A stretch of 64,000 nucleotides of DNA. Source: Pseudoxanthomonas sp. YR558. Lineage in GTDB: Bacteria; Pseudomonadota; Gammaproteobacteria; Xanthomonadales; Xanthomonadaceae. Shown here piece by piece: positions 54,706 through 63,800 of the stretch. The stretch spans positions 1,240,001-1,304,000 of the forward strand of contig NZ_FPCI01000001.1 of assembly GCF_900116385.1 (NCBI RefSeq). The letters are read 5' to 3'. A model generated the notes under the pieces. The model was not told the DNA's origin and did no database searches. It worked only from the letters and a program-made list of their open reading frames with translations. Numbering within the stretch: the first letter of the stretch is position 1; the number at the start of each line of letters is the position of its first letter. The position numbers and the translations under genes are program-made.

Positions 54706-55533
54706 TCACGCCGGGTTCCGCTCCGTTGCCTTCACCCGCGTCCACAACGCTTCCTGCGCATCCAGGTCCAGCGCGGACATGCTGGTGCCTTCCGCGGCGG
54801 CGATCGCTTCCATGGCGCGGAAGCGGCGCTCGAATTTCAGGTTGGCCCGGCGCAATGCGCCGCCCACGTCCACCTTCGCGTGGCGCGCCAGGTTCGCGGC
54901 GACGAACAGCAGGTCGCCGATCTCGTCCTCCAGCCGCGCATCGCGTTCCGGCGACGGCGCGGCGGCGAGCTCGACACGGACTTCGTCGATCTCTTCGTGC
55001 AGCTTGTCGATCACCGGCGCGGTGCCCGGCCAGTCGAAGCCCACCCGCGCCGCGCGCGACTGCAGCTTCACCGCGCGCTGCCATTCCGGCAGCCCGCGCG
55101 ACACGCCGGCCAATGCAGAGGCATCTTCTTCGCCAGCAGCCTTGCGTTCGGCGGCCTTGATGGCTTCCCAGTTGACGGTCTGCGCTTCGGCATCGGCGAA
55201 CGAGGCGTCGCCGAACACGTGCGGGTGCCGGCGCACCATCTTGTCGCAGATGGCGGTGACGACGTCGTCGAACGCGAAGGCGCCCTGCTCCTGTGCCATC
55301 TGCGCATGGAAGACGACCTGCAGCAGCAGGTCGCCCAGCTCATCCTTCAGCGCGGACAGGTCGCCACGGTCGATCGCATCGGCGACTTCGTAGGCCTCTT
55401 CGACCGTGTACGGCGCGATCGTCGAGAAATCCTGCTCCAGGTCCCACGGGCATCCCCCGTCGGGATCGCGCAGGCGGGCCATGATGGCCAGTAGCCTCGC
55501 GATGCCCGGTTCAGGCGCTGAGAACATGTCCAT
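54706..55533 (-). CDS. mazG: Nucleoside triphosphate pyrophosphohydrolase
   Basis: The 275-residue protein has two tandem MazG domains. The first, about 10-120, shows GGCPWDLEQDFSTIAPYTVEEAYEVADAI and ELGDLLLQVVFHAQMAQE with the metal-binding Glu/Asp set; the second is in EEIDEVRVELAA and DEIGDLLFVAANLARH near 200-235. It hydrolyses abnormal or excess nucleoside triphosphates to monophosphates. It overlaps cysQ by 23 bases, so mazG, cysQ and the Nudix gene upstream form a coupled set of nucleotide-handling genes. Confidence 0.94.
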   Translation of the reverse strand: MDMFSAPEPGIARLLAIMARLRDPDGGCPWDLEQDFSTIAPYTVEEAYEVADAIDRGDLSALKDELGDLLLQVVFHAQMAQEQGAFAFDDVVTAICDKMVRRHPHVFGDASFADAEAQTVNWEAIKAAERKAAGEEDASALAGVSRGLPEWQRAVKLQSRAARVGFDWPGTAPVIDKLHEEIDEVRVELAAAPSPERDARLEDEIGDLLFVAANLARHAKVDVGGALRRANLKFERRFRAMEAIAAAEGTSMSALDLDAQEALWTRVKATERNPA

Positions 55534-56347
55534 GCTCGTCCCCGAGCGCGCTCGCCAGCCATGTGCGCCACGGCAGCGTCATGTCGCCCATCGCGACGAA
55601 GTCGCCGTTGAGCAGCGTCTCGCGGCGGTTGTAGCGGAACGCACGGCCGTCCGGCGCCAACAGCGCGCCGCCCGCGGCTTCCAGCACGCATTGTGCGGCA
55701 GCGGTATCCCATTCGCTGGTCGGGCCGAAACGCGGATAGACATCGAGCGTGCCTTCGGCGATGCGGCAGAACTTCAGCGACGAACCCAGCGACATCTCTT
55801 CGATGCCGCCCATGGCGTCGAGGAAGGCCTGCGTGCGCACATCGCGATGCGAGCGGCTGGCCGCGACCTTCAACGGCGCGGTGGCGGGCGAACGCGTGCG
55901 GATCTGCGTGTCCACATCGCCGACGCGGCGATAGGCGTTGCGGCCCTGGCGCGCATGCCAGGTCTCACCGGTCACCGGCGCGTGCACCACGCCGAAGATC
56001 GGTTCGTTCTGTTCGATCAGCGCGATGTTGACGGTGAACTCGCCATTGCGCTTGATGAACTCACGCGTGCCGTCCAGCGGATCCACCAGCCAGTACGTCG
56101 GCCATTGGCTACGCTCGGCCCACGGGATGTCCGCGGCTTCTTCCGACAGCACCGGCCACTGCGGCGTCAGCCGGCGCAGGCCATCGGTGATGACGCGATG
56201 CGCGGCCATGTCGGCGGCGGTCAGCGGGCTGTCGTCGTTCTTGTGCTGCACGTCGAAGGCGCCTTCGTACACGGCCATGATGGCCTGGCCCGCTTCGCGG
56301 GCGATGACGATGACGGCTTCGTGCAGGTCTGCGGTCATGCGGCTCAT
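55511..56347 (-). CDS. cysQ: 3'(2'),5'-bisphosphate nucleotidase CysQ
   Basis: The 278-residue enzyme removes the 3'-phosphate of PAP made during sulfate assimilation. The inositol-monophosphatase-fold metal motifs are intact: DDSPLTAADMAAH, SEEAAD, WLVDPLDGTREFIKRNGEFT and EWDTAAAQCVLEAAGG. The start at 56347 overlaps the Nudix gene stop (ATGA); a later ATG at 56338 is also possible. It lies between that gene and mazG in the same direction. Confidence 0.92.
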   Translation of the reverse strand: MSRMTADLHEAVIVIAREAGQAIMAVYEGAFDVQHKNDDSPLTAADMAAHRVITDGLRRLTPQWPVLSEEAADIPWAERSQWPTYWLVDPLDGTREFIKRNGEFTVNIALIEQNEPIFGVVHAPVTGETWHARQGRNAYRRVGDVDTQIRTRSPATAPLKVAASRSHRDVRTQAFLDAMGGIEEMSLGSSLKFCRIAEGTLDVYPRFGPTSEWDTAAAQCVLEAAGGALLAPDGRAFRYNRRETLLNGDFVAMGDMTLPWRTWLASALGDEHGHVLSA

Positions 56348-56892
56348 GTCCGCTCTTTCAACCATTCGCGGGCGATGAACAGAGCCGCCAGCGAACGACC
56401 TTCCGAAAAATCCTCGCGCAGCATCAGCTGGTCGAGGTCTTGCAACTTCCAGGGCACTACTTCCAACTCCTCGGGTTCATCCCCCGGCAGGCGCTCGGGG
56501 TACAGGTCTCTTGCCACCACCAGCCAGGACTGGTGGCTCATGTAGGTGGGCGCCAGGGTCAGGCTGCGCAGCACGTCGAGACGTCGCGCGCCGAAGCCGG
56601 CTTCTTCCTTCAGTTCACGGTCGGCCGCCTGCTCCGGCGTTTCGCCCGCGTCGATGCGGCCCTTCACCAGGCCGAGTTCGTAGCGGTGCATGCCGGCGGC
56701 GTACTCGCGCACGAGCAGCACCGTGTCGTCGTCGCGCATCGGCACCACGACCACAGCGCCGTAGCCCTGCGAACGCAACCGGTGGTAGCGACGGCGTTCG
56801 CCATTGCTGAACTCCAGGTCCAGCTCTTCGACATGGCGGTCCGGCCCGTCGGTGCGCTGGGTGATCCCGTGGATGATCGGCAGGCGGCTCAT
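56344..56892 (-). CDS. nudE: ADP compounds hydrolase NudE
   Basis: The 182-residue Nudix enzyme has a complete Nudix box G-x5-E-x7-RELKEEAGF in GRIDAGETPEQAADRELKEEAGF-type sequence at about 93-115. The length, the MSRLPIIHGITQ start and the DLEFSNGERRRYHR segment match NudE, which cleaves ADP-ribose, Ap3A and NADH-type ADP compounds. It is first in the operon with cysQ and mazG, all dealing with nucleotide by-products, and is divergent from bioA with a 74-base gap. Confidence 0.9.
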   Translation of the reverse strand: MSRLPIIHGITQRTDGPDRHVEELDLEFSNGERRRYHRLRSQGYGAVVVVPMRDDDTVLLVREYAAGMHRYELGLVKGRIDAGETPEQAADRELKEEAGFGARRLDVLRSLTLAPTYMSHQSWLVVARDLYPERLPGDEPEELEVVPWKLQDLDQLMLREDFSEGRSLAALFIAREWLKERT

Positions 56893-56966
56893 GCGGAGAA
56901 ACGGCATCCACGCCAGGCGCGCAGGGCGCGGCGACGGCAGGGGGCGGGGGCCGATATCATGGGGGG

Positions 56967-58367
56967 ATGCGACAAACGGATCATCAAGCCAGCATGCTAA
57001 CAGAGCCCGACGACTGGCGTGCCCGCGACCTGTCGGTGGTGTGGCACCCCTGCACCCAGATGCGTGAGCATCCGCACACCTTGCCGCTGGTGCCGATCGC
57101 AAGCGGCGAAGGGGCCTGGCTGGTCGGCCACGACGGCACGCGCTACCTGGACGCGGTCAGCAGTTGGTGGACGAACCTGTTCGGTCATGCCGAGCCGCGC
57201 ATCGGGGCCGCTATCGCCGCCCAGGCGGGCGCATTGGAACAGGTGATGCTGGCCGGCTTCACCCATGCGCCGGCGGTGGAGCTGGCCGAACGCTTGCTGG
57301 CCCTCGCCCCGCGCCAGCCGGGCCGCGCACCGCTGACGAAGGTGTTCTACGCCGACAACGGGTCGGCCGGCGTCGAAGTAGCGCTGAAGATGGCCTTCCA
57401 CTGGTTCCACAACCGGGGCGACCACCGGCGCACCAAGTTCATCGCACTGGAGAACGGCTACCACGGCGAAACCCTAGGCGCGCTCGCGGTAGGCGATATC
57501 CCGCTGTACCGCCGCGTCTACGCACCGCTGCTCACCGAGGCCGTGTTCGCACCCTCGCCCGACGCCTACCTGGCCCGGGACGGTGAATCACCCGCAGACT
57601 GCGCCGCGCGTGCCGCCGACGCCTTGGCGGCGTTGCTGGATCAGCACGCGGGCGAGATCTGCGCGGTCATCGTGGAGCCGCGCGTGCAATGCGCGGGCGG
57701 CATGCGCATGCACCATCCCGACTACCTGGCGCGGGTACGCGAACTCTGCGATGCGAGCGGTGCGTTCCTGATCGCCGACGAGATCGCGGTCGGCTTCGGC
57801 CGTACGGGCACGTTGTTCGCCAGCGAGCAGAGCGGCGTGATGCCCGACCTGATGTGCCTGTCGAAGGGTCTGACCGGGGGTTTCATGCCGCTGGCGGCGG
57901 TGCTGGCGACGCAGGCAATCTACGACGGCTTCCTGGACGACTCGCGCGAACGCGCGTTTCTCCACTCGCACAGCTACACCGGCAATCCGTTGGCATGCGC
58001 GGCCGCGCTTGCCTCATTGGACATCTTCCGCGACGACGACATCCTCGTGCGCAACCGCGCGACGGCGCGCGCGATGACCGCGCTCGCCGAGCCGCTGGCA
58101 CGGCACCCCCACGTCGCGGACGTGCGACAGGCCGGGATGATGCTGGCCTTCGAGCTCACTCGCGACGGCGACAAGGCCGCGCCCTTCCCCACGGCCGCGC
58201 GCGTGGGCCTGAAGGCTTACCGCGCCGCACTCGAACGTGGCGTGGTGCTGCGCCCGCTGGGTGACGTGCTGTACTGGATGCCGCCTTATTGCGTGGAACC
58301 CGACGACCTGCAGCTGCTCGCCGACGTTACCCGCCATGCCATCGACGAGGCCACCGCATGCGCCTGA
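56967..58367 (+). CDS. bioA: Adenosylmethionine-8-amino-7-oxononanoate aminotransferase
   Basis: The 466-residue PLP enzyme of biotin synthesis converts KAPA to DAPA using S-adenosylmethionine. The PLP lysine is Lys300 in MCLSKGLTGG, with FYADNGSAGVEVALK and IADEIAVGFGRTG motifs in place. Two starts are possible, 56967 (directly after a GGGGGG run) and 56994 (MLTEPDDW); the first is kept. Other bio genes are not in the window, so the pathway is split across the genome. The end overlaps rsmE by 10 bases. Confidence 0.93.
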   Translation: MRQTDHQASMLTEPDDWRARDLSVVWHPCTQMREHPHTLPLVPIASGEGAWLVGHDGTRYLDAVSSWWTNLFGHAEPRIGAAIAAQAGALEQVMLAGFTHAPAVELAERLLALAPRQPGRAPLTKVFYADNGSAGVEVALKMAFHWFHNRGDHRRTKFIALENGYHGETLGALAVGDIPLYRRVYAPLLTEAVFAPSPDAYLARDGESPADCAARAADALAALLDQHAGEICAVIVEPRVQCAGGMRMHHPDYLARVRELCDASGAFLIADEIAVGFGRTGTLFASEQSGVMPDLMCLSKGLTGGFMPLAAVLATQAIYDGFLDDSRERAFLHSHSYTGNPLACAAALASLDIFRDDDILVRNRATARAMTALAEPLARHPHVADVRQAGMMLAFELTRDGDKAAPFPTAARVGLKAYRAALERGVVLRPLGDVLYWMPPYCVEPDDLQLLADVTRHAIDEATACA

Positions 58368-59089
58368 CCCGCTGTTACGTCGACCTTCCGCTGCACCCCG
58401 GTGAGCGCATCGCCCTGCCGGAGGCGAATGCCAATCACCTCGCCCGCGTGCTGCGCCTGCGCGAAGGCGATGCCTGCGTACTGTTCAATGGCGACGGCAA
58501 CGACTACGACGCCCGCATCGAAGCGATCAGCAAGCGCGAGGTCGTCGTCGAACTCCAGGGATCGCGCGCGGTGGACACCGAATCCCCTCTGCACGTCACG
58601 CTGCTGCAGGGCATCGCGCGCGGCGAGAAGATGGACCTGATCCTGCAGAAGGCGACCGAGCTAGGCGTCGCCGCGGTCATCCCCGTCGTCGCCGAACGCA
58701 CCGAAGTGAAGCTGGATGCCGAACGCGCCGAGAAGCGCGTGGCCCACTGGCGCAGCGTCATCGCGTCCGCGTGCGAACAAAGCGGACGCGCACGGCTACC
58801 TGCGTTGGCAGCACCGACGGCACTCAACGACGCGGCACGCGGCCTCGAAGGCGACGCGGTGCGCTTGACACTGGACCCCACGGGCGAGGTGTCGCTGGCG
58901 ACGGTGCAGATCGCAACGGGCGCGGTGGTGGTGGCGATCGGTCCGGAGGGTGGCTGGTCGCCTCGCGACCGCGAGATCCTGTCGGCGGCCGGCTTCATCG
59001 GATTGCGATTGGGGCCCCGCATCCTGCGCACCGAAACCGCCGGACTGGCGGCTATCGCGGCATTGCAATCCCGTTTCGGCGACCTGTAA
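58358..59089 (+). CDS. rsmE: 16S rRNA (uracil(1498)-N(3))-methyltransferase
   Basis: The 243-residue SPOUT-fold methyltransferase methylates U1498 of 16S rRNA. The N-terminal PUA-like part reads HLARVLRLREGDACVLFNGDG, and the trefoil-knot SAM site is in AIGPEGGWSPRDRE and LRLGPRILRTETAG. The ATG at 58358 (MRLTRCYV) overlaps bioA by 10 bases. The chemotaxis genes converge on it from the right. Confidence 0.95.
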   Translation: MRLTRCYVDLPLHPGERIALPEANANHLARVLRLREGDACVLFNGDGNDYDARIEAISKREVVVELQGSRAVDTESPLHVTLLQGIARGEKMDLILQKATELGVAAVIPVVAERTEVKLDAERAEKRVAHWRSVIASACEQSGRARLPALAAPTALNDAARGLEGDAVRLTLDPTGEVSLATVQIATGAVVVAIGPEGGWSPRDREILSAAGFIGLRLGPRILRTETAGLAAIAALQSRFGDL

Positions 59090-59100
59090 TGGGCAGTGCG

Positions 59101-59571
59101 TCAGGCCGCGTTTGCCAGTGCGTCGCCGATCATCGTTTCCACGATTTCCAGATCCGGCAGCACGGCGGCTTCGTCACCGAGTAGCACACGGACCTTGACG
59201 CCGACCGGCAGATCTTCTTCCGTCGCGTCGGCCAGCAGGCCATCGCGCGGCACGGACACCAAGCGCGGGAACGACGGTGTCAGCAGGGCGAAATAGGGGC
59301 GATCCTTGTCGCCGCTCAACGCCTTCAGCACCACGATCTTGCTGTTGAGTGCGACCGGGTCGTTCGGATTGCCACTCAGGCGGCCGAAGGCCACCAGCGG
59401 CACGGACCAACCGTGCCAGTCGATCCTGCCAGGCAACCAGTCCGGCATGCCCTCGATCGGTTCGACCGGCGCGCGCGTCAGCACTTCGGCGACGGTCGCG
59501 TTGGGCAACAGCAAGCGGTACTCGCCCGCCTGGATCAGGACGCCGCGGATTTCGTCGTTGGAATGGGCCAT
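59101..59571 (-). CDS. CheW-like chemotaxis coupling protein (ChpC-type)
   Basis: The 156-residue protein is one CheW domain: RGVLIQAGEYRLLLPNATVAEVL, WLPGRIDWHGWSVPLVAFGRL and a final VLPDLEIVE helix. CheW-type proteins link receptors to the histidine kinase. It is the last gene of the cluster that begins right of the window with the ChpA-like kinase and includes the CheB-like gene 10 bases upstream, so it probably serves the type IV pilus (Chp) pathway rather than flagellar chemotaxis. Confidence 0.86.
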   Translation of the reverse strand: MAHSNDEIRGVLIQAGEYRLLLPNATVAEVLTRAPVEPIEGMPDWLPGRIDWHGWSVPLVAFGRLSGNPNDPVALNSKIVVLKALSGDKDRPYFALLTPSFPRLVSVPRDGLLADATEEDLPVGVKVRVLLGDEAAVLPDLEIVETMIGDALANAA

Positions 59572-59581
59572 CGTGTGTTCC

Positions 59582-60826
59582 TCAGAACCAGCGGTCGGTC
59601 AGGCGCTGCGCGAGTTGCGCGGGCGAGCCCAGTTCGGCGCCATGGGCGGCCAGCGCGCGCGGCGCAGCCGGGTCGTAGCAGCCATCCTGTGATTGACCCA
59701 GCACCAGCGCGCCCTGCACGCCGAGCGCGGCGACCGGTTCAACCAGCGCGGTGTCGCTGCCACTGAGCAGCAGCACAGCGCTGTCGGTGGGCGGGAGTTG
59801 CGGAATCATGGTGTGGATGACGGCGCCGGGACGGAAACCGACCACGCCTCCGTCGACCAGCGGCACCACATCGCCGGGCATCACGTAGATGTGACCAGGC
59901 TCCGCGGCGGTGCCTGCTTCCGCCAGCGCCACCGGCATGTGCGCCACGCGCTCCATCTGCCGCACGAGATTGTCGTAGCGACCGCCATCGAGGCGCAGAT
60001 GCACGAGCACCGGCTTGGGAAAGCCGTCGGGCAGTTCTGCCAGCAACTTGCGCACGGCGTCGGGGCCGCCGATGCCGGCGAACACCAGCACGGCACCTTG
60101 CACGCGCTCGGCGGTCTTGCCGCCCGCAGCGTCCAGCGGCTCCAGCGAGAGCGAGGACAGGTCGAACTTGGGGCTCGGCAGCGGAGGCGGCGTCGCCGCT
60201 GACGGCTCGGGCAGCGGCGGTGGAAGCGCTGGAGGCGTCTCGACTGCGGGGTTCGACGTCTGCGCGGTGTTGCGCAACCAGTCATCCGCATCGATCACAT
60301 TGTCGCCGCCTTGTCGCGCCAGCCCGCCGGTATAGGCGAAATCGTCGCGCGGCAATTCCTGGGCGATGTCGGCCGCTTCTTCCAGATGCAGTGAGATCTC
60401 CGCATCCTGGTGCAGCTGCGCTGGCGTCACCGGCAAGCCCGGCTCCAGCTGCAGGCTGACTTCTTCCTCGCGGCCGGGCGGCAGCACGTCCTGGTGCCCG
60501 TGCAGCTTGGCCGCCAGGTGGCGCGCCCATCGCTGGGCTTCCCAGCCTTGGCGACGCGCGGCAAGCTCTGCTTCATCGAAGATCACCGAAACCGCAGGGT
60601 CGTGCAGCACGCCATCGAAGCGTTCGAGGCTGTCCTCGATCGCCGGCTCGAGTGCGACCAGCACCACCTGCGGCGCGCTGTTGCCCAGCGCATCGGCATC
60701 GAGTGTGTTCGGATCGTCTTCCAGCACGATCTCCGCGCCGGCTTCGTGCAGGGCCACCCGCAGGCGCTCGCGCGCCTCACCCGGGCGGGCCAACAGGGCA
60801 ACGCGCTTGGCTTCACTCACGGACAC
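59582..60826 (-). CDS. CheB-like protein with degenerate receiver and methylesterase domains
   Basis: The 414-residue protein has a receiver-like N-terminus (1-115) and a C-terminal CheB-like domain (about 243-414), joined by a Pro-rich linker (about 195-220, PPALPPPLPEPSAATPPPLPSP). In the receiver, the strand that should carry the phospho-Asp reads VVLVALEP, with no Asp. In the CheB part, the GASTGGP nucleophile motif reads FAGIGGP, so the catalytic Ser is lost, and the usual QHM His is replaced (VHLRL). It overlaps the ChpA-like gene by 14 bases. It occupies the chpB position but is probably not an active methylesterase. Confidence 0.8.
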   Translation of the reverse strand: MSVSEAKRVALLARPGEARERLRVALHEAGAEIVLEDDPNTLDADALGNSAPQVVLVALEPAIEDSLERFDGVLHDPAVSVIFDEAELAARRQGWEAQRWARHLAAKLHGHQDVLPPGREEEVSLQLEPGLPVTPAQLHQDAEISLHLEEAADIAQELPRDDFAYTGGLARQGGDNVIDADDWLRNTAQTSNPAVETPPALPPPLPEPSAATPPPLPSPKFDLSSLSLEPLDAAGGKTAERVQGAVLVFAGIGGPDAVRKLLAELPDGFPKPVLVHLRLDGGRYDNLVRQMERVAHMPVALAEAGTAAEPGHIYVMPGDVVPLVDGGVVGFRPGAVIHTMIPQLPPTDSAVLLLSGSDTALVEPVAALGVQGALVLGQSQDGCYDPAAPRALAAHGAELGSPAQLAQRLTDRWF

Positions 60827-63800
60827 GGGCGATTCCCAGCAGATCGTAGACGTTACGCAGCAGGTCGAGTTCCTGGTACGGCTTGCCGAGGTAGCGCTGC
60901 ACGCCGATGTCGAACGCGCGCTGGCGATGCTTGTCGCCGGTACGCGAGGTGATCATCACGATCGGCACGTCCTTGAAGCGCGGGTCGGCCTTCATCGCGG
61001 TGGCCAGCTCGTAGCCGTCCATGCGCGGCATCTCGATGTCCAGCAGCATCAGGTCGGGAACGCGCTCCTCCAGCTTCTCCAGCGCTTCGACGCCATCGCG
61101 TGCGGCGGCGACTTCGAAGTTGTGGCGTTCCAGCACGCGGCTGGTCACCTTGCGCATGGTCAGCGAGTCGTCCACCACCATCACCAGCGGCACGCGCCGC
61201 TGTTCGACGGCCGTGGCCGGCTGCGCCGGCTGTGCCGGCTGTGCCAGATGGCGACGCACCAGCGGCGCGGCGTCCAGGATCACCACGACGCTGCCGTCGC
61301 CGGTGATGGTCGCGCCGTAGATGCCCTGGATAGAGGCGATCTGCGGGCCCACCGGCTTGACGACGATTTCGCGGTTGCCCAGCACTTGGTCCACGGCGAC
61401 GGCGGCACGCAGGTCGCCCGCGCGCACCAGCAACAGCGGCACCTGCGCCTGGCCCTCTGCCTTCGCGGGACTGTGGCCCACGAGATGGCCGAGGTTGTAC
61501 AGCGGGTAGTCTTCGCCCGCGTAGTGGTAGCTGCCGGCACCGGCGTTGAAGCGCGCGTGACTGATGCGGCCGATGCCGCTGACCGCCGCGACCGGCACGG
61601 CGAACTGTGCCTCGCCGATCTGCACGAACACCGCCTGCGTGACCGCCAGCGTTTGCGGCAGACGCAGGGTGAAGATCGCACCCTTGCCCGGCGTGGACGC
61701 GATATCCAGCGAACCGCCGAGCTGGCGGACCTCGTTGTGGACCACGTCCATGCCCACGCCACGGCCTGCCAGCTGGCTGACCTTGTCGTACGTGCTGAAG
61801 CCGGACTCCAGGATCAGACGGTCGAGGTCGGCGTCTGCCAGCGTAGCGCCTGGCTGGATCAGGCCGCGCTGCTCGGCGCGACGACGAATCGCATCGCGGT
61901 TGAGGCCAGCACCGTCGTCGGAGACGACCAGCACCATTTCCGAACCTTCCCGCCGCAGCGCAACCTGCACGGTGCCTTCTTCCGGCTTGCCGGCCTTGCG
62001 GCGGTCCTTCGGCGATTCCAGGCCGTGGGCCACGGAGTTGCGCAGCAAGTGCTCCAGCGGCGCAGTCATGCGCTCCAGCACGTTGCGGTCCATTTCGCCG
62101 TGCGTACCCGACAGCTGCAGGTTGACCTGCTTGTGAGTATCGGTACCGGCCTGGCGCAGCACGCGGCGGAGGCGCGGCACGATGCCTTCGAACGGCACCA
62201 TGCGCGCGCGCATCAGGCCGTCCTGCAGCTCCGAGCTGACGCGCGACTGCTGTTGCAGCAGGCTGTCGTACTGGCGCGACAAGTCGTCCAGTACGCCCTG
62301 CAAGCCGCTGATGTCGGCGGCCGATTCGGCCAGCGCGCGGCTGAGCTGCTGCAGCGTGGAGAAGCGGTCCAGCTCGAGCGGATCGAACGTCGGGTCCTGC
62401 TTCTCGTGCTCGCGCTGGTAGCGGGCGACGATCTGCGCTTCCGTTTCGAGGTCGAGGCGACGCAACTGGTCGTGCAGGCGGATGTTGGTGCGGTCGAGTT
62501 CGGCCATCGCGCCGCGGAACGCGCCAAGCTGCTGTTCCAGACGTGCACGGTAGATGGCGACTTCGCCGGCGTGGTTGACCAACCTGTCCAACAGGTCCGC
62601 GCGGACGCGCACCTGCTCCTGCTGGCCCATCGGGAAGAACTCTTCCTCCGCATGCGCCGTCAGGTCCGTCTCGATCGGCGCCGACAACGGCGCCAATTCC
62701 ACCGGCGCGGCCGGCGCCTCGCTTGCCACCGGCGCATCCGGCAATTCGATGCCGCGGGCGCGCGCGTTGAACTCGGCGATCATCCCATCAGGGATGGTCA
62801 CGGCGCGGCGCGCCGTGACGCGCGCCAACTGGCCGTGCAGCGTATCGAAGCCGCGCTCCAGCAGCTGGATCGCACGACGGTCCAGTTCGGTACGCTGCCC
62901 GACGATGGACTCCAGCATCGATTCGATCGCGTGGCCCAGGTCGCCGACGGCATGGATGCCGGCCATGCGCGCGCCGCCCTTCAGCGTGTGAAGGTCGCGC
63001 TGCAGGCTGATGAGCAGCGTGCGGTCTTCGGGCGTTTCGCGCAGCTTGGCCAGCAGGTCGTCGGAGTGATCGAGCAGGTCGTTGCCTTCCTCGATGAAGA
63101 TCTCCACCAGGTCCAGGTCCAGACCGGTCAGGTCGAGGGCCTCTTCCGGCTCCGGCATGTCGGCGGGCGCACTGGTCACGGCAGACTCCTCGGCTTCGGC
63201 GGAGGCGACGACTTCAAGCTCGGCGGGTTCGCTGGTTTCCAGCACATCGGCTGGCGCTTCGGACGCGGCAATGTCGTCGACGACGGCTTCCTCGACGGCA
63301 GCTTCGTCTTCGACAGGCACCGCTTCGACCGCGGCCTCCTCGACGAAGGCTTCTTCCACTGGCGTCGTTTCGGCAACGACGTCCTCGACGGCATCGTCTT
63401 CGGCAGGGGTCGCGTCCGCGACCACCTCCTCGACAGGCTCGGCGACGTCGGTGGCGTCCTCAAGCACGATCTCCTCGATCGCGATCTCTTCAGCCACCGC
63501 AGGCTCGATGACGGCCTCGTCGGTGGCGGCCTCGATCGCCATCTCTTCGACCGCGATCGAATCGTTGGCCCCTTCGGCCACGCGTTCCTCCACGACGACG
63601 TCTTCCGCCGGCGTGGCTTCGACAGCGACGTCTTCGGTAGGTGCGGCCACATCGTTGGCCGGCTCGATCGTATCGGACAGGAAGGCGGGGAGGTCGCCAT
63701 CGACCACAAGCGCGTCGTCGATGGCGGCCCCTTCGGACGCCCCTTCGACAGATGTTTCGCCTGCATCGGCCTGCACGCGTTCACCATCGACCGTGTCGGT

